Assembly: GCF_022539665.2 (NCBI RefSeq)
Contig: NC_081333.1
Span: 10,724,971 to 10,788,970 of the forward strand
Source: Daphnia carinata
Taxonomy: Eukaryota; Arthropoda; Branchiopoda; Diplostraca; Daphniidae
Direction of reading: 5' to 3'
Length of the DNA: 64,000 nt
The translations under genes were made by a program, and so were the position numbers. Below are positions 1-14,352 of this stretch, one piece after another; the first letter of the stretch is position 1; each line of letters starts with the position of its first letter. Below the pieces are notes generated by a model. The model searched no databases and was not told where the DNA came from. It saw nothing but the letters and a program-made list of their open reading frames with translations.

Positions 1-102
1 TTCCAGTTCCATCCCATAGCGAGTCCCGGTGCTTGGTGATGACTCGGTGGATTCCGAAGAACGACACGCCAGTTTTTAATAGCGGATAACCCGTTACGGT
101 AT
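1..102 (-). CDS. Possible partial coding exon at the left edge
   Basis: On the minus strand a frame stays open from a plausible splice acceptor to the window edge. The acceptor is a pyrimidine stretch CCTTCTTTT followed by GTGAG, with the AG at 103-104. The translation has mixed, globular-looking composition (it includes GVSFFGIHRVITKHRDSL) with G/C-rich third positions, unlike the homopolymer-driven frames elsewhere. The frame has no ATG, so this would be an internal or terminal exon of a gene running out of the window to the left. I do not recognise a domain. The same bases on the + strand also give a short protein-like frame ending at a stop (about 3-89), so strand is not certain. Confidence 0.25.
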
Positions 103-3100
103 CTCACATGTAAAAGAAGGTTATACTCAAAGTTTCCCGCGTGTATCATTATCTCGGGCTCTGTGTATACCGACTTTGAAATGCTTCAAGAACAAATTGA
201 ATTGTTCCGAGTCATGTAGCCAAATGCGATAAGCTTTTTGAAATAGACACAGCGTCCAACCATTTTCAACAAATTTGTGTTCCATTCATTATAGATTTTT
301 TTGTTTTGTTTTGTTTTGTTTCCATTTAAATGACTGGCGAGATGTTACACATGCGACGCTATAAAAAGGCGACATAGAATTCATTCTATATCCATAAACG
401 CAGACGATACGACCGTAGGGGCCACAATAGTCAAATTGCGAAGTCATTGCGGTGCTGAGAAACGATGCGGGAATTCTCGGGAAAAGCAAAAAAAAAAAAA
501 CAAAAAAAAAACAAACTCAGTTATGGTGTTGCACGGTTGTTGTTGTCCTCTGATACGTGAAGCCGGTCGCCTAATATTGTATACATATACAATCGTACTA
601 TATGAATGTAACACAAGTCTAGGGCATTCACGATTGGCCATCGCGTTCGGCGTGCTCGATGCATTTAAACATTGCATTGCAATGGTTGCGCAGCTCGAGT
701 GATTGATGCATCCAATCGATGATGGTATGGTAATGAGACCGAAAGGTGAGTCGGCCATACTTATTGAAGAGTTTTTTTTTTTTTTTTTTTTTTTCTTAGC
801 TTGCGCTATATGGGCTGATTATTAGCTGTTGGCTGGCACTCTTGTGAAAACGTCTTTTCTCTCATAAAAGGAGCCGCTCGCTGTGTTGCCATGCGAACCT
901 CATTCACTGCTCAAGTCAATAATTTTAATGGAATTCTCCTCTTTTTTTTTTTTCTAGCAGTCATCGCGCACCTTATTATTCCTTCATCTCGACAGAAAGA
1001 AAAAGATTTTTACCCATTGTTGCGAGGCGGCGGCGGCGGTGGTATACGAGCGCTAATTTTCTCAGTTGTTACATGTTTTAGATGAAATTTTTCTCGATCT
1101 ATTCACTATCTTTCTCGTGTATTTTCTTTTTTTTAACTCCAATGTCGCCGAGTAATCGATCTTTGTTTTCTCGCCCAGTTGTTTGGCGGTACGGTGCAAT
1201 TCTTTAGTAAAAAGAAAAACAAAAAAAAGAAAAAGTATTGAACGATGTTTCAGAAAAAAGACACACACACAAAAAGGAGATTGGGAAAAGGAATGTATCG
1301 CCGTGAAAGATGATCCATCAAAAGGGCTTTTAATATAGCTTACATAAATATATATATATATACATACGTGTGCGCGCATATGTGATACATAAATGCGTAA
1401 CTCTCCGCCGCACGTATAGGAGCCCCATTAGATAAGATATTATGTACATTTATTTTGGCCCATCGGAAGAAAAAAAAAAAAAAATGAACGTCTTTAATCC
1501 GTCATTGTAAAGCGGCTCTCATTAGGCTCATCCATCATCGCTGATCGTCGAACCCGTTCGATGAAAGCGGACTGCATTTGCCTATTGTACATTTAAATCG
1601 GGATATACCACCACGTTATCTATAAGCATTCCATTAAAAAAAAAAAATAATAATAAAGGTGATATCGTTACCAGACAAAACGGTATACATTCCTAGTAGC
1701 TTTCCGTGTACAGCATATAAAAATGTTGCTAACATAAAAGTATGAAGGGCGAAATGTTGTTGACACTTGTTGATGGCCTGTCATCATTATCCGTTTTGCA
1801 TCATGGTCAACAGCTGTTCGTCGCTACTCCCGTTTTCCGAATGTCCAGTTGACTGCTCCACTAGCTGCGTATGCTAATATGCCCCTCCTTATAGCTTATA
1901 GACAGACACCTGACGTGTCATCATAAAAAGACTGACAAACAAACAAACAAAAAAAAAACCGAAAAGAGAGAAAGGCCTTTTTTTCGCGCATATGGCTCTA
2001 TAAGCAAAATTTTCAAAATGCTTAGCAGACATATTCTTTAAACAGCATTAGAAATGTTTTGCTTGCTCGCATCGCGCAGATTACAGAGAGAAGCGGTGGA
2101 AGCTCCGCCGTACGAGGCTATAGTTTTGCATGCTGCAATAAACTATAAGAAGCAGCAGCTAACATTTTAGAACCCGACGCGCGCGCCGCGGTGAAAGTCT
2201 TCTCCGTTTTTCTTCTCCTGCGTGATATTTATGTGCGGCCTTTTTATGTCGTCCACCTCATTTGTATACGGCACATTTCTACATCATCTACCAGCAGAGC
2301 AAAACATTTTTTTCTTTTCATTTTAATTTTTTTTTTCTCTTGGGTGAACGTTTTTACGGCTTCTCCAATTTTTTTTCTCTCTTTAAGAACCGACTTCATT
2401 TCAATTAAGCCAATTAGATGCTGGCCCGCTTTCAAGGGATAGGCAAAAACAGTTAACTACCCAGAAACAAAAAAAAAAAAAAAGAGTAGCTTTTATATAA
2501 GGTCTTCGGATTGAGCTCATCTCCGAAAAAGAAAGAATTGACCCATCTTTCTTTAATGTCCGTATAGCGTATAGAAATATATGTTCTAATATAAATGAAT
2601 CTAAACTATATACCGAATTAAACTATTAAGACGCGTGGCTTCTTGTGTAATAATGAATGACTACTGTACAATCTACACTGAATAGATGCCCAAGAGGAAC
2701 AATTGCTATCGAAAGGCAATGAACTCATCCGTTGCGATTTTCTTCTGAAAACAACTGTAGCACAACACAGGCAAACAAACGATCTAGATTACAGGTCTAT
2801 ATAAATTACTCTATTGTACGTTGAGCGTATGTTGAACGCTTCAATGCCCTACTGTTCAAGATCGACGCTCCCGAACTATGCAACCGTATGTATTACGTGA
2901 AAATAGTCGTGTACAAAGCTGTAAACGGCCATCCTTCTCGCCATTCTTTTCCATTTTTCAACCTTTGTGATATGTGGCCCCTCGTTTTCCATGTTGTTGT
3001 TCGTCAGAGGGATCGGCTCTTGTTGCATTGCTCAAGATCATCTCTATTATTGTACTGGTAAAGAGATTTATGAGCTTTTATGTTCCAGCCGGAGAAGGCC

Positions 3101-3644
3101 AGATAATAGTGATTGCCACCACCGCCCGCCGTCCACTGAGAAAATGACCAACAGTTTTTTTTATTTCAGAGTTGTTGAAGGGAAATGGAGCTCGACAACA
3201 AGAAATTAAGAAGGCAAAGAAGTGAGTTACAAACAGTTTAGCTTTGCCGAGAAGAAGGTAGAGTCGCTCTGCGGGCTCCGAATATGAAGTGCTAACATAC
3301 CTGTATGCTAATGAGCCGCTTATATACGTAACCACCATCAGCATGCTTTTTTTATTATACTGTATACACCATTTTTACGGGAAGAATATATGCGGGATAT
3401 GCTGACGTTCGCATGCAGCCATTCGCATTTAATCCTTTTACTTTTTTTTTTAAGTATATTGGTTCTAATTTTTCTTTCTTGACTTCTTCTTTTTAAGCGA
3501 ACGCGTCGAGTTCCGCCGACGCTTTCATCATTTCGTGCAGCCTTAGTAACAGAACCAGCGGGCAGTATCGTCAGTTAACAATAACAAGAAAATGATTTCA
3601 CACGTTCCCCCAAGGTCCGTTCGCTCCTTTAAAACGTTTCATTT

Positions 3645-3670
3645 CACACACACACACACACACACACACA
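3645..3670. repeat. (CA)13 microsatellite
   Basis: An uninterrupted CA dinucleotide tract seen directly in the sequence, in otherwise non-coding DNA. Confidence 0.95.
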
Positions 3671-5369
3671 AATAATTCTTTCTATTTCTTTAAATAGATT
3701 TAAAGGAACTAGATTAATGTCAGACGTCATATTTGAAACGGCGACAGGATGAAACATCGGTGCACGCACGACCTGGCCTGTTTTTTTTTTTTTCTTTCTC
3801 AAAAACTCCTGTTATAACAAAACGAATCTCTTTCAGAAAATGTGTTACATTTTATTTGTGTTTTTATTTTCTTGTTCTAAAGAGACACTTTTTAAAAGAA
3901 CAAAAACGTATTCAACTTGCGAAATGGCGTAGGTAATCCGACAGGGCATCAGGTTATGAGATTCACGCGTGAAAATGGAAGTTAAAGCGGCGCGTATAAA
4001 TCCAACGTCGGGACAACGGTGGGAGAGAATGGCGGTCGTGTTATTCTCAACGGAGACAAGATTTGACGATATGACAATTATTTATTTCTACCCTTTTCTT
4101 TCATCAAAGAACGCAAAAGAAAAAAAACAAAAACGCTGTAATATATAGAAGTGCGGGAACGGATGTGTCAACCGTAGGCTGGGTGCTTTAATTTCTTTTT
4201 TCCCAACCAACTAGAACGCCAGTGCATGAATATTCCGAGCCTTTTTATTCCGCAAAAGGTAGTAGAGCAGCACATAGAGACTTGGCACCTTGAAAGTTAG
4301 TCCTTGTACCTCTGTGTTTTTTTGAAAAATAAAATTCTGAGACGCTTCCTCCCGAAAAAAAAAACCCCTCCGTTTGCCGCTTGTTTGGCGCGCTTCCCAC
4401 GTTCGTTAAACAGCGTGAAACGTAGCGAGGAAATGAGTCTGACCGCAAAGAGACCATCGCACTCTCTCTCTCGCTCTCTCCCGAAACTCTATTGGTGTGT
4501 ATCTATGTGCTACACTACTCGGGAATTTTCCTTGATTGTTTCGAGGCTCATCTTGGTTTTTTTTTTTTTTTTTTTTTTTTTTATTTTAAATTTCCTACAC
4601 CTTTTATCATTTTGTTTTTCTTTTATCCTCTCGTTCGTATTTTCATCTTCGCCACCATAAGAAATCGCAACAAGCGAGAAGAAGAACACAAATCTGCTCC
4701 CCCCCCCCCCCCAAAAAAAAAAAAAAAAAGAAAAAAGAAAAAGAGAACAGGTGGTGTTGAGCCAAGACGGATCGGTCCGGAACTGTACGCACAATGATAG
4801 ACGCTGTTAGCGTCCTCCTATTCAAAAAGAAACATTTACATCTGTTCTATAAGAGGCCATCCGTGTGTGTGTATATTATCCTTCCTCCACACCCCGCTAA
4901 CAGAAAGCAGTTGAGCAATTGAATTGTGTGTGCACCAACAGAGAGGGAATAAGGTGAATCATAACTCGTAATCTACGAGCCTACGCCTCTCCTTCACAAT
5001 AACGAAAGGATGGAGGAGATATTGCGTCTGGAAAACTATTCCAGGAAAAAAACGAAAAAAGAAAAAAAAGGACAAGAGTCACGATTTCACTTTTCCAGGT
5101 CTCATCATCATCATCATCATCATTCGGGCACCGTGGTTGTTGCAATCTGCTCCGGTAAAATATATACGCTCTAAGCAAAACCGTTCGTAAAGGAAAAAAC
5201 GACAAGAGAACAAAGAAAAATAAAATGGAAGTAGAAAAAAAAAAAAAAAGATGGATGGATGGGTTGGGATGTTTTCCGCCATTTCAACGTCGTACAATAT
5301 TACTTTGCTGATATATAAGGTTTTTTTTGTTTTTTTTTAGGCTTAGCGTAGGCACGGCCATTGTCGACT

Positions 5370-5370
<1 letters not shown>

Positions 5371-5401
<31 letters not shown>

Positions 5402-5407
5402 GGGGGG
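5371..5407. repeat. T10-G27 juxtaposed homopolymers
   Basis: Ten T are followed directly by 27 G, the longest G run in the window. An uninterrupted G run of this length could form a G-quadruplex. It is also a place where read and assembly errors are likely, so the true length may differ. Confidence 0.9.
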
Positions 5408-8400
5408 AATCGTTGACTTAACAAAAAAAAAAAAATGTTTCTTACCAAAACAAATCGCAGCAATCTTCTTGGGAGGCAGAAAAAAGAAAAAGATCTCTGA
5501 CAAGGTTTTGTTGAATAGCAAACTAAAAATAATAAATAAATAAAAGGACAACCTATATATGGTCATAACGTTCGTACACGTTCACCTTCTTATTCATCCG
5601 TAGCCTAGATCCATCGGCTGAGAGAAAATCAGCCAACAATACACACTCGATTGGCTCTCGTTTCGTCAACAGCATAATCGATCACAACACTTTTGGCACT
5701 TGTTTCTTCAATTCAAAAAAACATTGGGGAAAACCGGACGAATTGGGAGTGATGGATGACTTTGGATCTGTGCCATCGAGTGTCAATACACAAATCGTTG
5801 AAAGTATCAAAAAAAAAAAAAGGACGTGTAAACTTTTGTACGAAACTCAACCGGCCATTGAATTTCAAATCTATCCTTCAGATTTGTGTTTTTCTTTTAG
5901 TAAGAAAAGGAACGGCAGAAGATCGTCGTCCTGTCGCCGAAACGAACCGTTTTCGTTTGTGAATGCCGCCAAACACGTTGAACGAAACCGAGTGGATATA
6001 AGACAGATATAAATAGCAAACGATGCGTACAGGATAATGAGCGGGAAAGGGAACTGATGGCGTGAAAGAGGAAGCCGAAAAAAAAAACAAAAAAAACAAC
6101 AACCCGGCTAAAACGAGAAGCCGTGCACCATGTGTCCAATGCGTAGTATAGGTATGTATAGGTAGAGCCTTTTTGGTCTATGTGGCATACTTGATGTAAC
6201 AGGTGAGCGGACCGGTCTTATTAAGAATACAAACTGGAAAGAAAGAACGAAATAAGAAGAAAGAGATATAAAAAAAAAAAAAAAAAAAAAAAAGAGCCCA
6301 TACGTTTCACTAGTGGGGGTAATGATAATAAAAGCCATCAGCAGGAATCTCAACTATACGGCTTGGGCAGGGCCTACTTCATCCGTTTGGCTCTTCTTGC
6401 GCCACCTGCTATATAATTCGGCTGCTGGACTTTTGGAACGAAAGGGAGAAGACGTGGAAAAGTAAAAGAAAAAAAAAATTCAAGGGAAAAGAGATAAAAA
6501 AAAATGGTTTAAAAAGAAGTTCAGAAACAGCAGGTGCACAAGTAATGATTACTTTCTTCAATAATAAATGGAACTGAATTAAAATCATAGTCGTTTTTTT
6601 TTTCCGGAACGAATGAAAATTCCTATTTTTACTACACACTTCACCGAATTCCAATATCGATCAAATCAACAAGAAAAAAAAAATCGGGAGGGCTTCTTTC
6701 CCGATTTTTCTCAGCAACAACATAAACCAATGACCATAGACGGGGATATTCCTCCCGATTCCCAGCGGAGGTGACAGACCCTAACAGGTTTCGTGTTTTT
6801 TTTTTGTTTTTTTTCATTCTCTCAGAAAAAAGAGAGAGAAAAAAAATAAAGAACTTGTGATTGACATTTGTGATTATCTCTTACTCTATTTCCCTCTCCC
6901 TCCCTTTTTCCTACAGCGTCCAATCAAGTCCCGATATGCTCCAATCCGTCTGGGGTTTCGTCCGTTACCCCATTGATTTTCCGCTCGGGATGATGAGAAA
7001 TGGCAGAGCGGCATTCTCAATTGCGATACATTTAAAGCAATTTCGGACAGCTAATCACATACATGAAGACTTCAAACCCTGGATAGTTGCATACAATAGA
7101 CTCGCTGTGTAGAAAAAAAAAAAAAAATGCGTTGCTATTTTCTTCTTCTTCGGTATACATGCGATTCAAGAAGCGCCTTGAGAAGGCCAAACTTTCGTTC
7201 CCAGAAGCCAGTTAACAGCGGTAGCTAAGCAGCTTCCGCGCACCATCGGACAATCCCTGCAGCACCGTTTGCCTATAACTATTTACACACTATAACGTGT
7301 ATTGTACAAAGTCCCCGCCGCGTGATTTCCTCCTCCTTTCAGCTCTTGTTATTTTTGTTCTTTCAACGGAAGCGACCGGAAGAATAAAAAAAAAAAAAAA
7401 AATGGGGGCTTCTTGTATAGCTATAACAATCGTTTATGGGTCTATTTTTTTCTTCGCATGAATTGCTTTCACTCTCTATCTCAACCATTTGTTGTTTTTT
7501 TGGGGGGGCTTTTGCTATGGATCGGTGCTCTTGGCTCTTCTAATTATCAAAACCGCAACGTTCGGTAGGGCAGAGTACATTTTGTTTTTCTTTCTTTAAA
7601 GCCGTGCACGGATTACACACGTACACAAAGAAGTGGACTGATTGCCTTACGCGGTACGTGCAGGTACGCGAAAACGGCATTGAAAATTGTCACGTAATTT
7701 TGCGCGAATGCGGGAAGGCGTATGAAAAACGACTATAAGTAGAGTCCCTTTTATTTATTTATTTTTTTTTTTTTGGTCAGATTCGAAGAACAATTGCTTC
7801 GATTGATGCCACGGGTATTTGCCCAGGGACCCCAACCAAGAATTTTGGAGGTCGAAACCTGTCTCGCTGTGCATCAAAAAAGGGAATGCGAAATAAAGAT
7901 AGGATACAAAGCGCAATTTATACGTGAATTATTTCGCTTTATACAGACGGACTCTATCGAGGAAAAAAAAAAAAAAAAAAAAAGAAAATACAAGGCGAAA
8001 AGATTGTTGAATAGACTCTTGTTTGCCATCAATCGTCGACCAGTCGTTTGGCCCAAGTTGAAAGTATATCGACAGCGGGACAACACGACTGACGCAATCG
8101 GTTCGCATTTAAAATTTCATTCCCGTGCCTCGGTGGTGACCAAATCGCAAGTAAATAAACTTGGTTGATTATTCTTCCAGCGTCTCGCTAACGCACAGCG
8201 GAGAAACAAACAAATGTTTCGACGAACTTGAAAATCCAACGATATACAGTATATAAGACCATCCTTATTAGGTATGGCTGTAACAAAAACAAAGGAGCTA
8301 AACTCACACGATCGATGAGCGTCAACCCATCAATGACGGGGATACGTAATCGCCAAATAAGTGGATTCCGGGTTTATTTATACACCTCGAATTTGCCTTT

Positions 8401-9588
8401 TTTTTGCACTCGTTGGCGAGATGGTGGGGACCGGCGAGGAGAAAAAGAATCGATGGCATTCTAAAGAAAGCGGGAGAGAATAAATGCCGGTGATGTGCGT
8501 TTGTTTGGTGAAACAAGAAGTCACTTGCTTATCAGTCGTGTTCTTTTTACCATCCAAAAGAGGGTAGATATCGCAACAACTTGAACCTTTTATCATTTAA
8601 AATGTGCCATTGTCTCTCCAGATTGTCCGCTTTCGCCAATGATTCTTTCACGTCGCTTTACCCCTCGTGACGTGATCTGATTTTCATTTGCTTCGTATTT
8701 GCATAACAACAAACGAAAGTGGCTGCAAAAAGGAGAAAAACAAAATGCGGCGATTGAAATGGTGCCATCGGTGGCCAAGGTCTTCGTCCCGATGTTGGAC
8801 AATGTCGGAGAGCGAATCCGACATTTTTCGCTGTATAAAAGCGAACGAAAAATAAAAACAAAACAAAAACGAAATGCAATAAACCTGGTTTTTCTGTGTT
8901 GAGAGGTCCTCTTCTTGCGCCGATCGCATTTTTAACGATGGGCGATTAAACATCGAGCGGGAGCATCTCAGCAGCAACTAACCTTCTCCTTTTCGTTTAT
9001 ATATATTTGTATCTAACGAGCGAGATGTACCGAAGAGAGCGCACAATCATAAATTGTGAAGGATGATGAGCCATGAAAGTCTCCTTTTGTTTTTCTCTCT
9101 CTCTTCTCCTTGTTGATAAGTTTTTTGTTTTGTTTTTCGTAAAAGAAAAAAAAGAGGATAACGAGGGGGAGAGAAGAATTTCGTGTAGGAGGGCGGGCAA
9201 TGGAAAGAAACGGTCGAAATGAAAGTGTAGCAAAACCGTTTGTTTCTTTTTGCCCTTACACATCAGCATGCACTTGTTGGCCCGCTTCACCTACTTCAAT
9301 TCTTCAAACGTACATGCAGAGGGTAAACTCGTTTTAAATAGATCACGCTCCATTCGTTCAGTCGGCTGGCGAAAATCACGAACGTTGTTTCCTTTTTTTT
9401 TTCCCAGGGCGCTGACACAAAACAAATTCAAATGGAGAAACAAAACAAAAAAAGTTGGGGAGGGAGGCAAAAAGTCATCATACGATCATCATCATTTTCG
9501 TTTGTTATTTTATTTTATTTTTTTTCTTCCGTTCATACCGTGGCCGAGATGATGTGTGGGTGGATTGAGGAGAAGAAACTAAGGGAAA

Positions 9589-9621
<33 letters not shown>

Positions 9622-10368
9622 ACACCCACATGAATGCAACGAAAAACTGAAACCTTTTAAAGCAGAAAAAAAAAAAAAAAATACTTTAAATGGTTTCATG
9701 TTGGAGAATATAAAATGTGAAAGCGCTGTTCCAGAGAGAGAGACCTTCGCAATAATAAGGAGATGAACCAGCCGGCCGCCGCGCATCTTATTATTATTTA
9801 ATTTTTTTTTATTTTTTTGTGCTCTTCTTGTTTTTATTTTGCCTTGTTTTTTGTTTTTTTGTTTTTTTGTTTTTTTTTTAGAAAACAGCGGCCACGTTCT
9901 TGTCTTTTATTCATTTTTCACGCCCATCAAAGTCGATGATGATCATTCCTAGAGACCTGCTGCGTCGCGTCACAAACTAAAAGAAGAAATACAACGAGGG
10001 GAAAAAAAAAGGTTGGCGTCAATAAAACAAAGAAGAAGAAAGAAAAAGGCAAAAAACAAAACAGCAGCAAAAAAAAAAAAAAAATGTACCGAAAGAACAA
10101 CCGAAAATAGTCTCATAATAATAATAATAGTAGCATAGTAATCTAATAGGAATGCAGAGGGATCAATGTCGTAACGGGGTCTTCATTGATTGACTGATTT
10201 ATGAACGCGCGTTAACTTGCAATCATATAAATAAAAATCTTTAGTTTCTCTCTCAACAAGGAACCGCCGTTGCCAGACCTGTGCTGAGCTCCTGGGAATT
10301 TCAGCTTTTTTAAAAAGAAGGAAAAAATCCAGGGCGGCAAAAGACTGTCCACGGATATGCAAATAATG

Positions 10369-10370
<2 letters not shown>

Positions 10371-10411
<41 letters not shown>
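10371..10411. repeat. (TC)20 microsatellite
   Basis: An uninterrupted TC tract of about 20 units. It creates an Arg-Glu repeat reading frame on the minus strand that should not be taken as a gene. Confidence 0.95.
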
Positions 10412-10413
<2 letters not shown>

Positions 10414-13400
10414 GTCTGTAGCCGCAGTGTTGCAGACATCAGTGAACGTAAATGGGCGGTTCTTTATTGCGCATCTCGGATGTAATAATTGGAATGGAGA
10501 ATAGAGAGGATGTTCTTTCGTCTTTCGGAGCCAAAAGGGCTTCCATATTATGCGCACATCCTCGAACAGTCTTTCTCTTTCCCTTTGCGTGCCAAATAGC
10601 TGGAAAAGAAATGAACCAGGACGACGGGAAACGGGGAAACAATGTAGCGAAGACACAGAAGTAACGACTTTTCAAATGTAAAGCCAGATGAACAGGCCAA
10701 TGAAATATGGGTTGGATGAAGAAGATTAGACCGCCAGAATGTCTCACTTTCACTCGTCTTTCGTCCTCCTTCTCCTCCCCATCGCCCTCACCTTCACCTC
10801 GGACTCGTCTTATCCACATTGGAACGTCATCACAATCTTTGAAGAAGAAGAAGAAAAAAAAAACAAAAAAAAAAAACAGAGTAGAAGGGGACAAATAAGA
10901 AATATGAATAATAAGTTCACTGAGAGTTGCGCAATCCGTGACGCAATGTATGTGAACGACCCTTTTCACGCTGGAATATTCGACACGCTCTCGACGTCGC
11001 CAGTTCTTGACGTTTCAAATCGTCTTGGCCCATTAAAATAGTTGAAACCTTCTCCTCTTGTTATTTCTCAAGATCTTCAGTAGAGAGAAAGCCGAAACAA
11101 ACCAAAAAAAAAACAAAATGTAGCTCATTTTCGCTCTGGAAATATAGTATCCCAAACGAAATGAAAGAGAGGCCGCTATATATATTTTTTTTTTTTTTAT
11201 CTTGCCTTCCTTTCGCTTTTTGTGTGCTTTCCCACCACTGAGCAAAAACGAGTAAAAAAAAAAAAAAAAAACGGTCATTGGGTAAAAAAAAAAAAATCTG
11301 AAGGACGATGATGAAACTCGGCATATGACCGGCCAATTTATTGCGGCTACAAAAATTCCGATTTTTACGACGAGACGCGCGGAACAAAAGCAGCGAGAAG
11401 AGATACTTGTCGTCGTCCGTTTTTCTTCTTCTTCTCAACTGCACTGACTCATCCAACTACCGTATCAATAATCTTGATGGAACAAAAACAACAAAAAAAG
11501 ATAAAACAATTTTTTTTTTTTTTTTTTTTTTCAAACTTCTGACGGTCCGCTCTCTCGCCTTGAAACATCTTCTCTCTCTTTACACACATTATGCATACAG
11601 ACATACCTGTGGCGTGGCCCGATTGGCATGGAATCGGGACGCGCTCTTCTTCTTTCTTTTTTTTTTTTTTTTTTTCAAAAATTTCCTTTTTTTTTTTTTT
11701 TTTTCTTTCGTATTGCCGGTGCGGTTTTCGGCGGTTCATTCAAATGTCAAGCGCCCCCCATCTCTCTTTTCTTTTGAACGATTTGATGCTTTGACGGAGG
11801 CGTGGCCGCCTCTGGTTTTTTTTTTTTGCGGTCCCGCGGCGGCAGTAGCGTGTGTGGTGACGGTGCCCTAATTCATCGGCAGTGGATACTGTCATGGGCT
11901 GCTGGATTCTTCTCCTGTTTTAGGATGGAGAGAGACGGGGATACTGTGATATTCACGCGACTTGCCTGTCTTGACCGTTTGCATTTTTTTTTTTCAACGC
12001 ATTTCGGCCGTTCGATGAACGCAACTTGCGAATCAAATGAGAAGCGCAGATTGGCGATGAAAGAAATTCAAATTCGAGAAGAGGAAACGAGTTGACGGTC
12101 TCACGTCAACAAATCGTTGAGCTGTGAAAAAGAAAAAAAAAAAAAAGGAAATGAAACATTGGCGGTGATCTACCATATACCAGCACATTCTTCCAGTTTC
12201 TCTACAAAAGAAACGGAACAATGTACAACCGCGCGTGAACACGAAAAAAGAAATAAGGAAGAATATATTTTTGAAAAAAATTAATGTGGTTGTGGCCTCT
12301 TTAACCTCCCCTCCTGTGATGTATTGTCTTTTTTCTCTTGGTGACACATTGTGCGCACCATCGGTTATACTATACACACTCTCTCCCTATTATGCATATG
12401 ATAGGGTAGCCACCGCATAGGATATGGATCGGTACGCGTAACAATCATAAACGTACAAGTCGGAAAGAAAAGCGGATGAACGACGACTCAATTCCAAACC
12501 GAGCAAATGTTTTTTTTTTGTTGTTGTTGTTGTTTTGTTTTTTTTTCTCTTCAAAAGGGGGGAGTAGGAAAAATAACTGCGACTGTAGTAGAGTGGCACC
12601 CCATTGGTGCTATTGTCTCTCTTCACCCGCACAAAGAAAACGAGCCATTCTGCAGATGATGAGCACATCCAACATAAGAAAGAAAGTTCTTGTTTTGTTC
12701 TTTCTTTCTCATTCACTCGTTGTTTTGTTTCGTCTGGTTATTTATTCGTTTTTCTGTGTTCTCGTATCTTCTTTTATTCTTTATTTTGTCTTGTTTGGTT
12801 TCGTTCCTTTCTTCTTCTTTTTTTTTTTTTATCGTCTTATTTATTTATTTTTTTTTCTGAAGCTCTTATTTCACCACTTGTTTATTTATTTCACATTTCC
12901 AACCGAGCGGAGGCAGAATAAAGAAAAGAAAAATGACTGCATTATTACGACTTGGGACTCGTCGTCAAAACGAGCCATCGTCAAACTCAGTTGAAATGAA
13001 GATAGTAAAGTAGAGTAAAGTAGGTCTTTTCTCTCTCTCTCTCTCTCTCTCTTAAATGTATATCTATGTTGCTTTAGTTCTTAATTGCCGCCGTCGTGCT
13101 CCTGCTGCTGGAACACAGAACCCGAAGGGTGTGCAGACTTTGGTCTACAGCGCGGGCCGTTTTTTTTTTTTTTTTTTTTGTACAAAAAAAAACAAAAGAA
13201 AAAGACATAATAAGAGAAGCAGCAGCATGCCAGCAAAACGAGGGGGGGTATATAGACGTTCCGTTGGTCCATTCGTTCAACAAAAAAGCATTAAAAAAAA
13301 AAAAATGAAAACAACAGATGGTAGAAGTGTCCAACAGGGTCCAAGTATTCGGCAATACAAATAGAATCAGATGATTTGTGGTCGGCACTCAATCATTCGG

Positions 13401-14152
13401 TCTCCTTGAGCGGCGATCCAGCAGCACACATACAACTGCTCTATGGATATATATATACTAGTAAGCCATGCGTATAGTAAGAAAGACATTTTATCTCTCA
13501 AGACGCCATCTCGTACACCTGCAAAACAAAAACAAAGCCAAAAAAAAACAAAAAAAAAAAACAACTCACATCTATCCGTGCGTTTCATTTGTTTAAATAG
13601 GCGACATAGCAGAAATGGCATTGAAACAAAATCTTGAAGAGGCCACCTACATACAGGTAGGAATAACCTATTTCGTTTCTTAGTGTATATATATACTGTA
13701 TAGGATGTATATTTCCACATCAATTATGATTTCGAAAAAAATAAATGCAACAGCGAGAAAAAAGAATGTTGCAATGTCACCTCGTCGAGAACGTGAGAAA
13801 CACCTCACCTATTGATGAGATATGGAAGAGAGCGATAGACGCAACAATTGTAACACCTTTTTATATTCTTCCATCGCTTGCTGAGGAGGAGGGTTTGAGG
13901 GCAACGGCGGAAAAGGACGGACGTTTACCGTAACAGAGCACAAAGTCCTCTAAAAAAAAAAAAAAAAAAAAAAATTCTGGGAGAAGAAGAATGAAGGTGT
14001 TAGCGGGTGGGAACTTGCTTGCGAGACGACTGTTGGAAGAAGGGGAGAAAGAAAACATGTGACGAAGCCACAATAGGGCCATAAATCCAGCATAAGATGG
14101 TGATTACATTTTTTGTCTGTCTCTTATTTGCCTTTTTAGCTTTTTCTACTAT

Positions 14153-14169
14153 CCCCCCCCCCCCCCCCC
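14153..14169. repeat. C17 homopolymer
   Basis: Seventeen consecutive C, seen directly, about 160 bases before a 25-base G run (14328-14352). The two could in principle pair with each other as an inverted repeat. Confidence 0.9.
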
Positions 14170-14327
14170 GTCCATTATCCCAAAGCCCGGAGAAAATGTC
14201 GAGCAGACTTCCATTATATCAATTTTTGAGAGGGGGGTAGCTATAGAGGCTTTACTGGAACAACAAAAATCCCGAGTGATGCCTCAATATCATCCATTGA
14301 AATATGCGCGTTCTAAGTAGAAAATAC

Positions 14328-14352
14328 GGGGGGGGGGGGGGGGGGGGGGGGG
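14328..14352. repeat. G25 homopolymer
   Basis: Twenty-five consecutive G, seen directly. On the minus strand it produces a poly-Pro frame with no other sign of coding. It is a potential quadruplex-forming tract. Confidence 0.9.

Noticed and set aside
360-744. TATAAAAAG at 360 with a perfect donor AAAG|GTGAGT at 745 as a first exon
   Set aside because: The initiator-like TCATTC is too close to the TATA box, the segment contains a long A run, and nothing links it to a downstream exon.
10183-10656. 157-codon minus-strand frame with Arg-Glu repeats
   Set aside because: Driven by the (TC)20 microsatellite.
11341-11871. 176-codon + strand frame
   Set aside because: Length comes from several long T runs read as Phe; composition is low complexity and no domain is visible.
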